A stretch of DNA of 53,606 nucleotides from an uncultured Lachnospiraceae bacterium (GCA_902793995.1 CADBFP010000011.1:1-53606), one strand, 5' to 3'; positions 6,912 through 15,557 are shown, counted from the stretch's first letter. Made by a program: numbers and translations. Notes: generated from the sequence alone by a model not told the origin.

Positions 6912-7823
6912 ATGATTTCCTACAAAGGTCTTGAAGAAAAACTGAGAGAACGAGGCATCACGCGCTCCGATCTGACGAAGGAACTCGGTATCTCATCCCG
7001 GACGATTGCCAAAATCGGACGAGGAGAGAAGCTGTCGCGAGTCGTGATGGAAAAGCTGTGCGGCTATTTCTCCTGCACCGTGGGGGAACTCTGCTGTGAG
7101 ATTTCGGACAACCCGATCCTGCAAACGCTCCGGGAGGAAAAGGCCGCGAAAATCTCCGGTGGACTGTACCATGAGCTGCAGGTACGCATGACGTACAATT
7201 CAAACCATATCGAGGGCAGCCGTCTGACGGAGGATCAGACGCGCCTGATCTTTGAAACGAATACCCTCAATGCGGGCGATGGTGTTCCTGTGGACGACAT
7301 TTTTGAGACGGTGCATCATTTCCGCGCCATTGACTATGTGATCGACTGCGCGGACAATGTGCTGACCGAGGAGATTATCAAAAAGCTGCACGAAATACTG
7401 AAGCGCGACACGAAGGACGCCTCGCTCGACTGGTTTGCCGTGGGGGAATACAAAAAACGTCCCAACGTCGTGGGCGGACATGAGACGGTAAAGCCGAAGG
7501 ACGTTCCCTTTCACATGAAGGCCCTGCTTGACGGCTATAACGCCAAGCGGGAGGTCACGATCCATGACGTCATCGCGTTCCACGCGGAATTTGAGAAGAT
7601 ACACCCTTTCCAGGACGGCAACGGTAGAGTCGGGCGGCTGATCGCGCTGAAGGAGTGTCTGCGGCACAACATTGTTCCCTTCCTCATCGAGGACAGCAAG
7701 AAGGCGTTCTACTACCGGGGGCTGTCAGAGTGGGAAAACGAAAGAGGCTGGCTGACCGACACATGTCTGGACGGACAGGACACGTTTCGGAGATTGCTTG
7801 ATATTTTTAGCCTTGAGCAATGA
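6912..7823 (+). CDS. HTH-Fic protein (probable AMPylator, autoinhibited)
   Basis: This 303-residue protein begins with an XRE-type helix-turn-helix (about 5-60). The Fic fold follows, with the canonical active-site motif HPFQDGNGRVGR at 231-242. An inhibitory-helix motif, S97-N-H-I-E101-G (the [S/T]xxxE[G/N] pattern), lies N-terminal to the core, placing it in class II of self-inhibited Fic enzymes. Such proteins transfer AMP to target hydroxyls when the inhibitory glutamate is displaced. The HTH together with the perfect inverted repeat over its own promoter indicates autoregulation. No separate FicT/FicA gene is adjacent, so it is a one-gene unit. Confidence 0.92.
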   Translation: MISYKGLEEKLRERGITRSDLTKELGISSRTIAKIGRGEKLSRVVMEKLCGYFSCTVGELCCEISDNPILQTLREEKAAKISGGLYHELQVRMTYNSNHIEGSRLTEDQTRLIFETNTLNAGDGVPVDDIFETVHHFRAIDYVIDCADNVLTEEIIKKLHEILKRDTKDASLDWFAVGEYKKRPNVVGGHETVKPKDVPFHMKALLDGYNAKREVTIHDVIAFHAEFEKIHPFQDGNGRVGRLIALKECLRHNIVPFLIEDSKKAFYYRGLSEWENERGWLTDTCLDGQDTFRRLLDIFSLEQ

Positions 7824-7920
7824 GTCTCGGCTAACGGCGTCTCCCTTAGATCGCAATCGTTCACAACAAAAAACGGCACTTCTTGTATTCCTGATGAAAG
7901 GAAACGAGCACCGTTACTGA

Positions 7921-7934
7921 TAACGATATCGTTA
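7921..7934. repeat. 14-base perfect palindrome TAACGATATCGTTA
   Basis: This sequence is its own reverse complement, with an EcoRV-type GATATC centre. It lies between the Fic gene and the YcaQ-like gene, about 70 bases before the latter's promoter. It may be an operator or a protein-binding site. Confidence 0.4.
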
Positions 7935-8001
7935 ATTAAATGTAGTAGATTGGTAGTAAAATCAGTTCTGACAACCTGCGAATGTTCCTATTTTCAAAGC
8001 T

Positions 8002-8029
8002 TTGCTGGACAATTGTTGAATAGTATAAC
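8002..8029 (+). promoter_or_regulatory. Promoter of the YcaQ-like gene
   Basis: TTGCTG (8002-8007) and TATAAC (8024-8029) are separated by 16 bases, and GAAGGTGG precedes the ATG at 8044. Confidence 0.5.
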
Positions 8030-8043
8030 ATGAAGGTGGTAAA

Positions 8044-9243
8044 ATGCAAAAACTGACGAAAAAGCAGGCCGGAGAGTTTATCCTCGCCAGGCAGGGGCTG
8101 ATAGGCGATTACCGCTTTGCAGGCAAAGAAGGGGCCTATGCCTATGTGCGGCAGGCGGGCTGCATCCAATACGATCCGGTGGATGTGTGCGGGAAAAATG
8201 CGGAGCTGACCCTCCAGTCCCGGGTCAAAGGTTTTCAAAAAGCCATGCTTTGGGAGCTTTTGTACGAAGACCGTAAATTGATGGATTATGCAGACAAGGA
8301 GCTATCCATCTGGCCGGCGGAGGACTGGCCTTATTTTTCCTCCTATCGGCAGCGGAGCCGTGAACTGGGGAAAACATTTGAAGGTCTGGAGGCCTTAAAG
8401 GAAGAAGCCCTGGCATTTATCCGGGCAAATGGCCCGGCCAGCAGCGATACGCTCCCCATAGAAGGGGAGATTTTCTGGCATTCCTCCATGCATTGGAGCG
8501 GCAACTGGCACAAGAAATCTCCGGCAGCCAGGTCGGTTTTAGAGCAGCTGTACACGGATGGCGACTTGATCATCCACCACAAAAAGGGAAGCCGCAAGTT
8601 TTATGATCTGGCGGAAAGGCATTTGCCGGCTTCCATCCTTCAGGCCGAAAACCCTTGCCGGGAGGAAGAAGCATTTCTGCGCTGGCGCCTGTTACGGCGG
8701 ATCGGCGCTGTAGGGTTTTTGTGGGACAAGAACAGCCCCGCCTTTTTGGGAATCTCTATGAATGCCGAACAGCGGAAAAGGATGCTGACCGGGCTGGAAC
8801 AGGCGGGAGAGATTCTTCCGGTGCTGGTGGAGGACATCCGGACGCCCTTTTATTATTTGGCTGAGGATACCGCACTGATGCAGGAGATAATAAGCGGCCA
8901 GGCGGATTTAAAGCCCCGGATGTCCTTTATTGCGCCCCTGGATCCCCTGATGTGGGATAAGGCTCTGGTGCTGGCCCTGTGGGATTTCCGCTATGCCTGG
9001 GAAATCTATACCCCCGCCGCCAAGCGGAAGTATGGGTATTACACCCTGCCGGTTTTATTCGGCTGCGAGTTTGTGGGCCGGGTGGAAGCGGTGGCAGACC
9101 GCAAGGAAGGCATTTTGCGGGTAAAAGGCCTTTGGTGGGAGGAAGGCGTCCGTCAGACAAAGAAATTGGAAAAGGCTTTGGAGAAGGCCCTGCGGCAATT
9201 CGGGACATTCAATGACTGCTCCAACATAGAATTTGAGAAATAG
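8044..9243 (+). CDS. YcaQ/AlkX-family winged-helix DNA glycosylase
   Basis: This 399-residue protein matches the HTH_42 family, whose members YcaQ (AlkX) and AlkZ unhook interstrand DNA crosslinks. The family's catalytic QxD motif is present as Q42-Y-D44 within GCIQYDPVD. The aromatic-rich winged-helix region then contains LWELLYEDRKLMDYADKE and later IAPLDPLMWDK. Other Clostridia carry several paralogues annotated only as winged-helix DNA-binding proteins. It probably acts on bulky alkyl lesions in the cytoplasm. The following kinase gene begins 14 bases after its stop, so the two may be cotranscribed. Confidence 0.8.
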   Translation: MQKLTKKQAGEFILARQGLIGDYRFAGKEGAYAYVRQAGCIQYDPVDVCGKNAELTLQSRVKGFQKAMLWELLYEDRKLMDYADKELSIWPAEDWPYFSSYRQRSRELGKTFEGLEALKEEALAFIRANGPASSDTLPIEGEIFWHSSMHWSGNWHKKSPAARSVLEQLYTDGDLIIHHKKGSRKFYDLAERHLPASILQAENPCREEEAFLRWRLLRRIGAVGFLWDKNSPAFLGISMNAEQRKRMLTGLEQAGEILPVLVEDIRTPFYYLAEDTALMQEIISGQADLKPRMSFIAPLDPLMWDKALVLALWDFRYAWEIYTPAAKRKYGYYTLPVLFGCEFVGRVEAVADRKEGILRVKGLWWEEGVRQTKKLEKALEKALRQFGTFNDCSNIEFEK

Positions 9244-9257
9244 GAAGGGCTTGCAAA

Positions 9258-9788
9258 ATGATTATTCTGATTGGCGGCAGTTCCCATGTGGGAAAAACAT
9301 TGCTGGCGCAGAAATTAATGGAGCGGACGGGTTATCCCTATATCTCTCTGGATCACCTAAAGATGGCTTTTATCCGCACAGGGATGACAAAGCTCACGGT
9401 GGAAGATGATTATGAAATGCGCTACTGGATGTGGCCTTTTGTGGTGGAGTGGATCAAGACTGCTGTGGAGAATGAACAGAACCTGATTGTGGAGGGCTGC
9501 TATATTCCGGCGGAGTGGGAGCGGAGTTTCAGTGAGGAATACCTGGCTCACATAAAAGCTCTGTTTATTGTGATGTCCGAGGCGTATATCCGCAGCCATT
9601 TTTCGGATCTGGCGGATTATGCCAATGCGATAGAAAAGCGGCTGGATGATAAGCCGGATCAGGAGCGCCTGATTGGCTGCAGCCGGGAGTTTTGGGAGGA
9701 ATGCAATGCCCATCAGGTACCCTGTTATGTGATAGAGGATTTGTTTTCCCTGGAGGATATGATGAAGGCCGTATTATCTTGCCTTTAG
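9258..9788 (+). CDS. Small P-loop NTPase/kinase-like protein
   Basis: This 176-residue protein starts with a Walker A loop, GGSSHVGKT (6-14). YPYISLDHLKMAF follows, like the second strand and acidic residue of shikimate or adenylate kinases and of the zeta-toxin/2-phosphoglycerate kinase group. LIVEGCYIP (about 74-82) resembles a Walker B strand. No family-specific signature identifies the substrate. AGGAAGGG overlapping the preceding stop codon serves as ribosome binding site. It could be a small-molecule kinase or a toxin-like kinase; neither is supported further. Confidence 0.7.
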   Translation: MIILIGGSSHVGKTLLAQKLMERTGYPYISLDHLKMAFIRTGMTKLTVEDDYEMRYWMWPFVVEWIKTAVENEQNLIVEGCYIPAEWERSFSEEYLAHIKALFIVMSEAYIRSHFSDLADYANAIEKRLDDKPDQERLIGCSREFWEECNAHQVPCYVIEDLFSLEDMMKAVLSCL

Positions 9789-9807
9789 ATCCGCGATTTG
9801 CTACAAT
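9779..9807 (+). promoter_or_regulatory. Promoter of darA
   Basis: TTGCCT (9779-9784), 17 bases, then an extended -10 TGCTACAAT (hexamer 9802-9807). It overlaps the end of the preceding coding sequence. Confidence 0.65.
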
Positions 9808-9853
9808 AAAGCAGTAACTTTATGGCGTTATGGGAACATTGAGGAGGTGTATT

Positions 9854-10183
9854 ATGAAACTGCTCATTGTGATTGTTCAGGATCAGGATGTGTCCGATTT
9901 GTCCGAAAAACTGCGGGAGAACGGTCATATGTTTACTAAGCTCTCTTCCAGCGGGGGATTCTTGCGCAGCGGCAATACCACCCTTTTGCTGGGGGCTGCG
10001 GATGAAGCGGTGCCCGGCCTTTTGGATTTGATACAAAAATGCTGCAAATCCCGCAAACAGCCGGCCCCGGCCTATACCATGCTCAGCAGCGATTATTCCT
10101 TTGCCCTGGGCACTCCTTATGAAGTGACGGTAGGCGGCGCCACGGTCTTCATCCTGAATGTAGACGAGTTTCACAAATTCTAA
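9854..10183 (+). CDS. darA: Cyclic-di-AMP receptor DarA (PII-like, YaaQ family)
   Basis: This 109-residue protein aligns throughout with B. subtilis DarA/YaaQ and S. aureus PstA. VIVQDQD is at 6-12, TKLSSSGGFLRSGNTT at 28-43, and VGGATVFILNVDEFHKF ends the protein. The threonine and GGFL segments line the c-di-AMP pocket of these trimeric PII-like proteins. It should sense c-di-AMP in the cytoplasm; the downstream partner of DarA is not established in general. An upstream in-frame start exists at 9830, but GAGGAGG supports the ATG at 9854. Confidence 0.93.
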   Translation: MKLLIVIVQDQDVSDLSEKLRENGHMFTKLSSSGGFLRSGNTTLLLGAADEAVPGLLDLIQKCCKSRKQPAPAYTMLSSDYSFALGTPYEVTVGGATVFILNVDEFHKF

Positions 10184-10213
10184 CGGCCTTGCACGCGGTA
10201 CGAGGAGATAAAT

Positions 10214-10525
10214 ATGAAGCAGATAGAGCGGATCCGGGAAATGGAGGCGTGTCTGGATATGACCGCAGCGGCGGTGGGGGCGCTTTCCAATGCCCTGAAT
10301 CAATATGAAGCGGCGCAGAAATCCTATAAAAAGCTGAGCGATTATTACGGCAGCAGCCGCTGGATGAAGGATTATGAGGCGGATGAGGCCGGCAAGCTGC
10401 CGAAAGATCTAAAGCGGGGCGTGCTTTCAGAAGACGCGGTATATGACTTGATTACGGAAAACAATGCCCTGCGGATCCGCATGATGAAGCTGCTGACCCA
10501 GGCCATGGAGCAGAATCTGCTGTAA
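10214..10525 (+). CDS. DUF4298 family protein
   Basis: This 103-residue, largely helical protein matches DUF4298. The N-terminal coiled region IREMEACLDMTAAAV precedes SDYYGSSRWMKDYEADEAG and the conserved LPKDLKRGVLSEDAVYDL stretch. It has no membrane segment or signal peptide. It follows darA by 30 bases with its own GGAG-like site and is probably in the same transcript, ending at the hairpin at 10,528. The function of the family is unknown. Confidence 0.85.
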   Translation: MKQIERIREMEACLDMTAAAVGALSNALNQYEAAQKSYKKLSDYYGSSRWMKDYEADEAGKLPKDLKRGVLSEDAVYDLITENNALRIRMMKLLTQAMEQNLL

Positions 10526-10527
10526 AT

Positions 10528-10566
10528 AATGCACCAAGGGACCTGTCCCCCTGGTGCATTTTTTAT
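10528..10566. terminator. Bidirectional hairpin terminator (TGCACC/GGTGCA family)
   Basis: AATGCACCA and TGGTGCATT arms enclose a GGGACCTGTCCCC core, followed by TTTTTT on the plus strand. It sits between convergent genes. The same sequence type recurs at 12,557 and 17,226. Confidence 0.75.
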
Positions 10567-10829
10567 TTCACCACTAGCCAGGTGATGCCTGCCCAGAGAA
10601 GAGCCATCAGAGGCAGGCCCAGGCGGAAATACCAGTGCCTGGTTTTGTGGCGGAAGAAGAACATGCCGGCGGTGGCACCGAAGGCTCCGCCCAGAAGTGC
10701 TATCAGCAGCAGGGACTTCTCGGAAATGCGCCACTTCTTATCCTGGGCACGCTTTTTATCGATGCCGTAGAGGATAAAAGTGGCCAGGTTGATGACGACA
10801 AGGAATAGAAAAAACAACTCTTTCGGCAT
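10563..10829 (-). CDS. DUF1294 membrane protein
   Basis: This 88-residue protein has three hydrophobic helices. The DUF1294 hallmark YGIDKKRAQDKKWRISEKSLL links the first two, and LLGGAFGATAGMFFFRHKTRH follows. An in-frame ATG twelve codons upstream lacks a ribosome binding site, whereas AGGAG lies six bases before the chosen MPKELFF start. An extended -10 TGCTACAAT is visible upstream. Members are small integral membrane proteins of unknown function, sometimes fused to cold-shock domains. Confidence 0.88.
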   Translation of the reverse strand: MPKELFFLFLVVINLATFILYGIDKKRAQDKKWRISEKSLLLIALLGGAFGATAGMFFFRHKTRHWYFRLGLPLMALLWAGITWLVVK

Positions 10830-10863
10830 AGCGTCTCCTAAAAGATTAGATTTATAATAAGGC

Positions 10864-10872
10864 ATTGTAGCA
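10864..10872 (-). promoter_or_regulatory. Extended -10 promoter of the DUF1294 gene
   Basis: On the minus strand TTTGCTACAAT provides a TGn-extended -10 box (hexamer 10869-10864), the same motif used by darA and the two duplicated leaders. No clear -35 box is seen. Confidence 0.5.
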
Positions 10873-10962
10873 AAGTGAGGGGAACACAGGATGAGCTCAA
10901 GTAGCCAAAGGAACTCTCCTTAATGGCTGACATGATTATGTGTCTTCTTTTCCCTCTGTTGC

Positions 10963-11932
10963 TTAAGTTGAAATGTTGGGGTAGATCTCCTTCAAAATAG
11001 GTATCATTGTATCACAGAACTTTTTGCTCCACTCAGCGTGAAACTTTGCCATTCTAATCCAGTCGGTTTCATTGGTAACGCTGACACCTGCAAGCTCATA
11101 GGTCATGTAAGATGCCTTGTAATCATCTGCACGTTCCCACTTGATTTGTTCACCCAGCTTTTCTTCGATTTCTGCTTTATGCTTATACAGATAATCAAAA
11201 GCTTCCTTGTTCTTTTCCCTGTCAGACTTGCCAAGATAGAACTGGACACGGGCGCAGTCGTAGTTTGCCGTGCAGGTTACATTGAAGCCGCCGATACCGA
11301 AAAAGCCAGAAATCCAGTTAGAAATGCTCGGATTAACATTACTGAATGTGGCACCCTCACCGAACTTCTCCTGAATGTACGGCAGGGCAAACGTCCAATA
11401 CTTCTTACGGATTTCATACCGTTCAGGGCTGTCCTCAGTGCTCGTGGCTTCGTCCTGGTCTTTCAGGTAGAACACTAAATCTGCTGGGTCAGCGCCGAAG
11501 AGGGCAAAGAACCGCCTGAGGGTATTCAGCTTGTGCTGTGTGCTGGTTCCTGTCCAGACATATACATTCGGAGCAATCTGGACTTTGTTGTTGAACTCTT
11601 CTGGGTTGCTTGCAACATGAATAGCAAGCTCAATGCTGGAGTCAGAGGTATAGGCAAGGCCAGTCAGAACAGAACTGTCTTCCGTATGCAGGATTCTAAG
11701 AATACGGGCATACATATCTGTCCAACTCTCAACCGCCTGCTCAGTGTCCTTATAAGAGAACTTGGCAATCTGGCTGCCTGTCATGTTTACATCATCATCC
11801 AGCGTCACAGAATCAAGCTGCTTTTCCTCCGGCTTATATTCCGTGAAAGGATAGCTCCAGATAGACAGGAATGATAAAGCGCTTCTCGCTGCCATCCAGA
11901 TACTTGATTAGTTTTATTGCTTTTCCATCCAT
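10963..11932 (-). pseudogene. GmrSD-like restriction gene remnant (DUF262 start, DUF1524 end, DUF4268)
   Basis: Reading from 11,932 there is a ribosome binding site, ATG and MDGKAIKLIKYLDGSEKRF, then IIPVY, the classic opening of DUF262/GmrS proteins. After VY the frame runs into LELSFHGI and a stop. The next frame resumes with SYPFTEYKPEEKQLDSVTLDDDVNMTG, which corresponds to the C-terminal DUF1524 end of such proteins. A DUF4268-like domain follows, with AEWSKKFCDTMIPILKEI near the end. The intervening catalytic part of a several-hundred-residue protein is missing, and the joint is out of frame. This is best read as a large internal deletion in a type IV, modification-dependent restriction gene. 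The distal frame (310 codons) remains open, but its in-frame start lacks a ribosome binding site. Confidence 0.8.
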
Positions 11933-12063
11933 AATGTAACCTTCCAGTTTTGTTCCTTGAATCTGACTTATCCGATTATTAATATCGAAGAAGCAACTCC
12001 TATAATTCTGATTACAAATTATCCAGTCTCAGTTTTGTTCGTACATGGTGCGGTTTCCGTTTC

Positions 12064-12507
12064 CTACAGCAGCCTCAAATAAAGATATACCTCGTGATCC
12101 CGCCGGTTTCGATATACGGATTGCTCCCTTTCAAAACCGAGTTTTTCATGGAGGCGGATGCTGGCTGCATTGTCCGTCCGGACCTGATCTAAAATGAGAC
12201 GGTACCCTTTTTTCGCAGCATGAGCCTCCAAGAGGGTAAGCGCACGGCCTGCATATCCCTTGCACCGCTCATCCCCGTAGATTTCCGCCCCTGCGGAAAC
12301 CACGCGGGGGCTTTGCTCGCAAAGCGAAACATATCCCGTAATCCGCCCGTCGACCAGGACGGCAAACATTTCGAAATAACGACCCTCAAAGACAAGACTA
12401 TTCCAGACCGCAATCATGTCACGAATGTCGGAAACAGTCATATCCGGGTACAAATGGTCTCGGATGGATTCTGCATCTTCCTGTTCAAAATGCCGCAGGG
12501 TAATCAA
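12064..12507 (-). CDS. GNAT-family N-acetyltransferase
   Basis: This 147-residue GNAT protein has the opening strand ITLRHFEQEDAESIRDHL. The acetyl-CoA loop region is AEIYGDERCKGYAGRALTLLEAHA, and the closing TDNAASIRLHEKLGFERE motif is found in most family members. The chosen start is a TTG with GGAGG eight bases upstream. An ATG at 12,564 is in frame but lies inside the dispersed hairpin repeat and has no ribosome binding site. The substrate is unknown; close relatives act on small amines or protein N-termini. Confidence 0.8.
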   Translation of the reverse strand: MITLRHFEQEDAESIRDHLYPDMTVSDIRDMIAVWNSLVFEGRYFEMFAVLVDGRITGYVSLCEQSPRVVSAGAEIYGDERCKGYAGRALTLLEAHAAKKGYRLILDQVRTDNAASIRLHEKLGFEREQSVYRNRRDHEVYLYLRLL

Positions 12508-12556
12508 GGCTAAAACCTCCGTCAATTCATGGGATTCTTCGGTCTGATGGCCTCCA

Positions 12557-12592
12557 AAATGCACCAGGGACCTGTCCCGTGGTGCATTTTTA
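12557..12592. terminator. Hairpin terminator (TGCACC/GGTGCA family)
   Basis: AAAATGCACCA and TGGTGCATTTTT arms enclose GGGACCTGTCCC. The stop codon of the HAD gene touches the hairpin at 12,590, so on the minus strand it terminates that gene. It is nearly identical to the copy at 10,528. Confidence 0.75.
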
Positions 12593-13198
12593 TACCCGGA
12601 TGCCTTTAGCGCGAAGGGCTTCGGCCAGGGCCTGGGCGTCTCCCTGGAAGACGATGGCGTCCATGCCGCAGAAAACTGCTGCCTCGCAGTTCACGGGCAG
12701 ATCGTCTATGAACAGGCTTTCCGCCGGATCAATACCGAACTTCTCAAAGGCCAGACGGTAAATCTCTGGCATGGGCTTTACTACCTGATAAAAAGAACTG
12801 ACCAAAGTATCCTCGAAATAGCGGGCTACCGGCACCCGGGCCCAGTATTCCGGCTGACGGCGGCTGGCATTGGAAAGCAGAAAAATGCGGTAGCCATTTT
12901 CCTTCAGGCAGGCCACCAGTTCCTCCATACCCGGGATGGGCAGGATGGGCCGGTCCCACATTTGAATCAGTTTTTCCGCCGCATCATAGAGATGCGCCGG
13001 CAGGCGCCGGCGGATGCGGGCGAAGGCTTCCTCCTCCTCCAGGGTGCCCCGGTCCATCTGGCACCATTCAATGGAGCGGAAAACTTCCCGGGTGAGCAAA
13101 GCAGCGTCCTCGCCGCTGATGCCCAGCCGTTCGATGAAAAACTTTTGATCGAAGCGGATCAGCACACCCCCCATGTCAAACACTATATTTTTGATCAT
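12590..13198 (-). CDS. HAD-superfamily (subfamily IA) hydrolase
   Basis: This 202-residue protein has all four HAD motifs: nucleophile strand IVFDMGGVL, threonine/serine motif FLLSNAS, lysine motif VVKPMPEIY and acidic motif SLFIDDLPVN. The MGGVL variant and the short helical cap resemble YihX/alpha-D-glucose-1-phosphate phosphatase-like proteins of Clostridia. Two adjacent ATGs occur; the second, at 13,198, has AAGGAG at five bases and is preferred. It is transcribed divergently from the ABC importer, about 100 bases away. The substrate is probably a small phosphorylated metabolite. Confidence 0.88.
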   Translation of the reverse strand: MIKNIVFDMGGVLIRFDQKFFIERLGISGEDAALLTREVFRSIEWCQMDRGTLEEEEAFARIRRRLPAHLYDAAEKLIQMWDRPILPIPGMEELVACLKENGYRIFLLSNASRRQPEYWARVPVARYFEDTLVSSFYQVVKPMPEIYRLAFEKFGIDPAESLFIDDLPVNCEAAVFCGMDAIVFQGDAQALAEALRAKGIRV

Positions 13199-13235
13199 CA
13201 TAACTCCTTCGTGCAGCATCCTTTTTGGGAAATGC

Positions 13236-13264
13236 TTGATTTTTGTTTTCGGCAGGATTATACT
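13236..13264 (+). promoter_or_regulatory. Promoter of the ferric-type ABC importer
   Basis: TTGATT (13236-13241) and TATACT (13259-13264) have a 17-base spacer. AGGAGG lies before the ATG at 13,305. Confidence 0.75.
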
Positions 13265-13304
13265 ATAAACACTGATGTTTTTCAAACAGAAGGAGGAAAA
13301 TGTT

Positions 13305-14378
13305 ATGAAAAAAATCTTAGCCATTGCACTGGCGCTGGTATTTGTTTTGACTGCCTGCGGCCAGGGCACCACCCCTACCACCACGGCGGCTCAGCCCGGC
13401 ACCACAGCCGCGCCGGCCACCACCGCTGCGGACAAGAAGCCGGAGGATTACAAAGGCACCCTGACGGTGTACTCCCCTCATGACTCCGACCCCTTAAATG
13501 CCGGCGTTGCCATGTTCGAGAAGGCCTATCCCAATGTGAAAGTGGAAGTAGTAGCCGACGGAACATCCAACCTGGTGAACAAGATCAAGGCCGAAGCGGC
13601 CAACCCCGTGGCGGATGTGCTCTGGGGCGGCGGCGCCGATACCCTGGCGGCCTACAAGGATGTGTTCCAGCCTTACAAGCCCTCTTGCATCGACCTGATC
13701 GACAAGAGCCTGTATGATCCGGAATACTACTGGATCGGCGAGTCCCCTCTGCCCATGGTATTTATTGCCAACACCAACAATATCCCTGAAGCGGACATCC
13801 CTGCCACCTGGGCTGCCTTGGCTGATTTCGATACTGACAAGTACGGCAAGATCGCCATTGCGGATCCCGTGGCTTCCGGTTCTGCTTTCACCCAGCTGTG
13901 CACCATGCTCTTCCTCTTCGGCCAGGAATCCGATGATTACAAGTCCGGCTGGGAGTTTGTGGAAAAAGTGATTCCGAAGCTGGAAGTGAAGAATTCCTCT
14001 TCCCTGGCTCACAAGGATATCTTCGGCGGCGAAAACGCCGTGGGTATCACCCTGGAGAAAGCCGCCATCAAGTACACGGACGCTTTCATGAAGGTGATCT
14101 TCCCTACCGACGGCACCTCTGCGGTTCCGGATGGCGTGGCTATCGTGAAGGATTGCAAGAACCTGGAACTGGCTCAGCTTTTCGTGGAATTCGTGCTGGG
14201 CAAGGAATGCCAGACCGCCCAGAATGCGGACTACGGCCGCCGGCCCATCCGCTCCGACGTATCTCCCGTGGGCCTGAAAGCCCTGTCCGAGATCACGCTG
14301 ATGAACTACAACTTTGATTATGCGGCCAAGAACGCCGCCAATATCAAGGAAACCTGGCAGGACAAGCTGATCAAATAA
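13305..14378 (+). CDS. ABC importer substrate-binding lipoprotein (AfuA/FbpA-like)
   Basis: This 357-residue lipoprotein has a signal peptide ending in lipobox LTAC (Cys18). A Thr/Ala/Pro linker follows, then a family 1 periplasmic-binding fold beginning TLTVYSPHDSDPLNAG and containing ADVLWGGGADTL and PATWAALADFD. This matches COG1840, the iron(III)/2-aminoethylphosphonate type. It would be anchored outside the membrane and pass ligand to the permease at 15,558. Ferric iron is the usual ligand, but the ligand residues cannot be assigned with certainty and a phosphonate or polyol-phosphate is possible. A terminator-like hairpin follows, probably to make the binding protein in excess. Confidence 0.87.
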   Translation: MKKILAIALALVFVLTACGQGTTPTTTAAQPGTTAAPATTAADKKPEDYKGTLTVYSPHDSDPLNAGVAMFEKAYPNVKVEVVADGTSNLVNKIKAEAANPVADVLWGGGADTLAAYKDVFQPYKPSCIDLIDKSLYDPEYYWIGESPLPMVFIANTNNIPEADIPATWAALADFDTDKYGKIAIADPVASGSAFTQLCTMLFLFGQESDDYKSGWEFVEKVIPKLEVKNSSSLAHKDIFGGENAVGITLEKAAIKYTDAFMKVIFPTDGTSAVPDGVAIVKDCKNLELAQLFVEFVLGKECQTAQNADYGRRPIRSDVSPVGLKALSEITLMNYNFDYAAKNAANIKETWQDKLIK

Positions 14379-14429
14379 GTCGGATCAACTGGCTGTCTCC
14401 TGCGTCGGTTTCGAGAGACAATTTATCGG

Positions 14430-14465
14430 CAAGGGGGAATCGAAAGGTTTCCCCTTGTTTCTTTT
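14430..14465 (+). terminator. Attenuating terminator inside the importer operon
   Basis: CAAGGGG..AA (14430-14439) pairs with TTCCCCTTG (14449-14457), followed by TTTCTTTT. It lies between the binding-protein gene and the ATPase gene, a common way to set unequal expression. Confidence 0.65.
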
Positions 14466-14493
14466 AACACCATCTTAAGAAGGGTATTCCGTT

Positions 14494-15555
14494 ATGAGTA
14501 ATGCAGTTATCATTAAAGACGCCGTGAAGCGTTACGGTGATTTTGTGGCTTTAAAGGGCGTCAGTCTTGACATTCAGGAAGGGGAGTTCTTCACCCTTTT
14601 AGGTCCCTCCGGCTGCGGCAAGACCACTTTGCTGCGGATGATTGCCGGCTTCAATTCCATTGAAGGGGGCGAGTTTTATTTCGGAGACAAACTGATCAAT
14701 GCGGTGCCGGCCCATAAGCGGGATATCGGCATGGTGTTCCAGAATTATGCCATTTTCCCCCATCTGACCGTGGCGGAAAATGTGGCCTACGGCTTAAAGG
14801 CCCGGAAGGTGCCGGCCTCGGAGATCAAGCCCCGGGTGGAAAAGGCCCTGGAGCTGGTGCAGATCGCCCATCTGGCGGAGCGCAAGCCCAGCGACCTCTC
14901 CGGTGGCCAGCAGCAGCGGGTAGCCCTGGCCCGGGCCTTTGTGATTGAGCCCAGCGTGCTGCTGATGGACGAGCCCTTGTCCAATCTGGATGCCAAGCTC
15001 CGGGTGCAGATGCGCACAGCCATTAAAAAGCTGCAGCGCCAGCTGGGCATCACCACCATTTATGTAACCCACGACCAGGAGGAGGCCCTGGCCATTTCCG
15101 ACCGGATTGCCGTCATGAAGGACGGGGTGATTATGCAATGCGCCACCCCTTCGGAGATTTATGCCCGGCCGGCCAATGCCTTTGTGGCCAGCTTCATCGG
15201 CACCAGCAATTTTATCCCCTGCACGGTTTCTCCCGGGGGAGAAGTGGATGTGCAGGGCAAGATGCAATTTACCCTGCCGGATGCCCGGGGCTTGACGGGA
15301 CCAGCCCGCCTCTCCGCCCGGCCGGAGCAGATTTTCTTTGCGGATAAAGGATTGCCCGGCAAGGTGCTGTTTTCCACTTTCCTGGGAGACTTTATTGAAT
15401 ACGAAGTGGCCGTGGACGGCCTGGGGGCATTGATTGTAAATGATTATACCAAGGATACTTCCACCCGCCATGCCGACGGGGAAGCGGTCTTCCTGAATTT
15501 CGATCCTGCCCGGGTAAGCATCTTCCCGGCAGATGAGGAAGTGGGAGAGGAGTAA
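14494..15555 (+). CDS. ABC importer ATPase (FbpC/PotA-like)
   Basis: This 353-residue ATPase has Walker [10 protein letters not shown] at 37-45, Q-loop [10 protein letters not shown], signature LSGGQ at 135-139, Walker B VLLMDEP at 155-161 and D-loop SNLDAKLR. The C-terminal ~110 residues are a TOBE-type regulatory domain, as in Fe3+ and polyamine importers. Start ATG is preceded by AAGAAGGG. It is two bases from the fused permease gene and energises uptake by it. Confidence 0.92.
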   Translation: MSNAVIIKDAVKRYGDFVALKGVSLDIQEGEFFTLLGPSGCGKTTLLRMIAGFNSIEGGEFYFGDKLINAVPAHKRDIGMVFQNYAIFPHLTVAENVAYGLKARKVPASEIKPRVEKALELVQIAHLAERKPSDLSGGQQQRVALARAFVIEPSVLLMDEPLSNLDAKLRVQMRTAIKKLQRQLGITTIYVTHDQEEALAISDRIAVMKDGVIMQCATPSEIYARPANAFVASFIGTSNFIPCTVSPGGEVDVQGKMQFTLPDARGLTGPARLSARPEQIFFADKGLPGKVLFSTFLGDFIEYEVAVDGLGALIVNDYTKDTSTRHADGEAVFLNFDPARVSIFPADEEVGEE

Positions 15556-15557
15556 GT

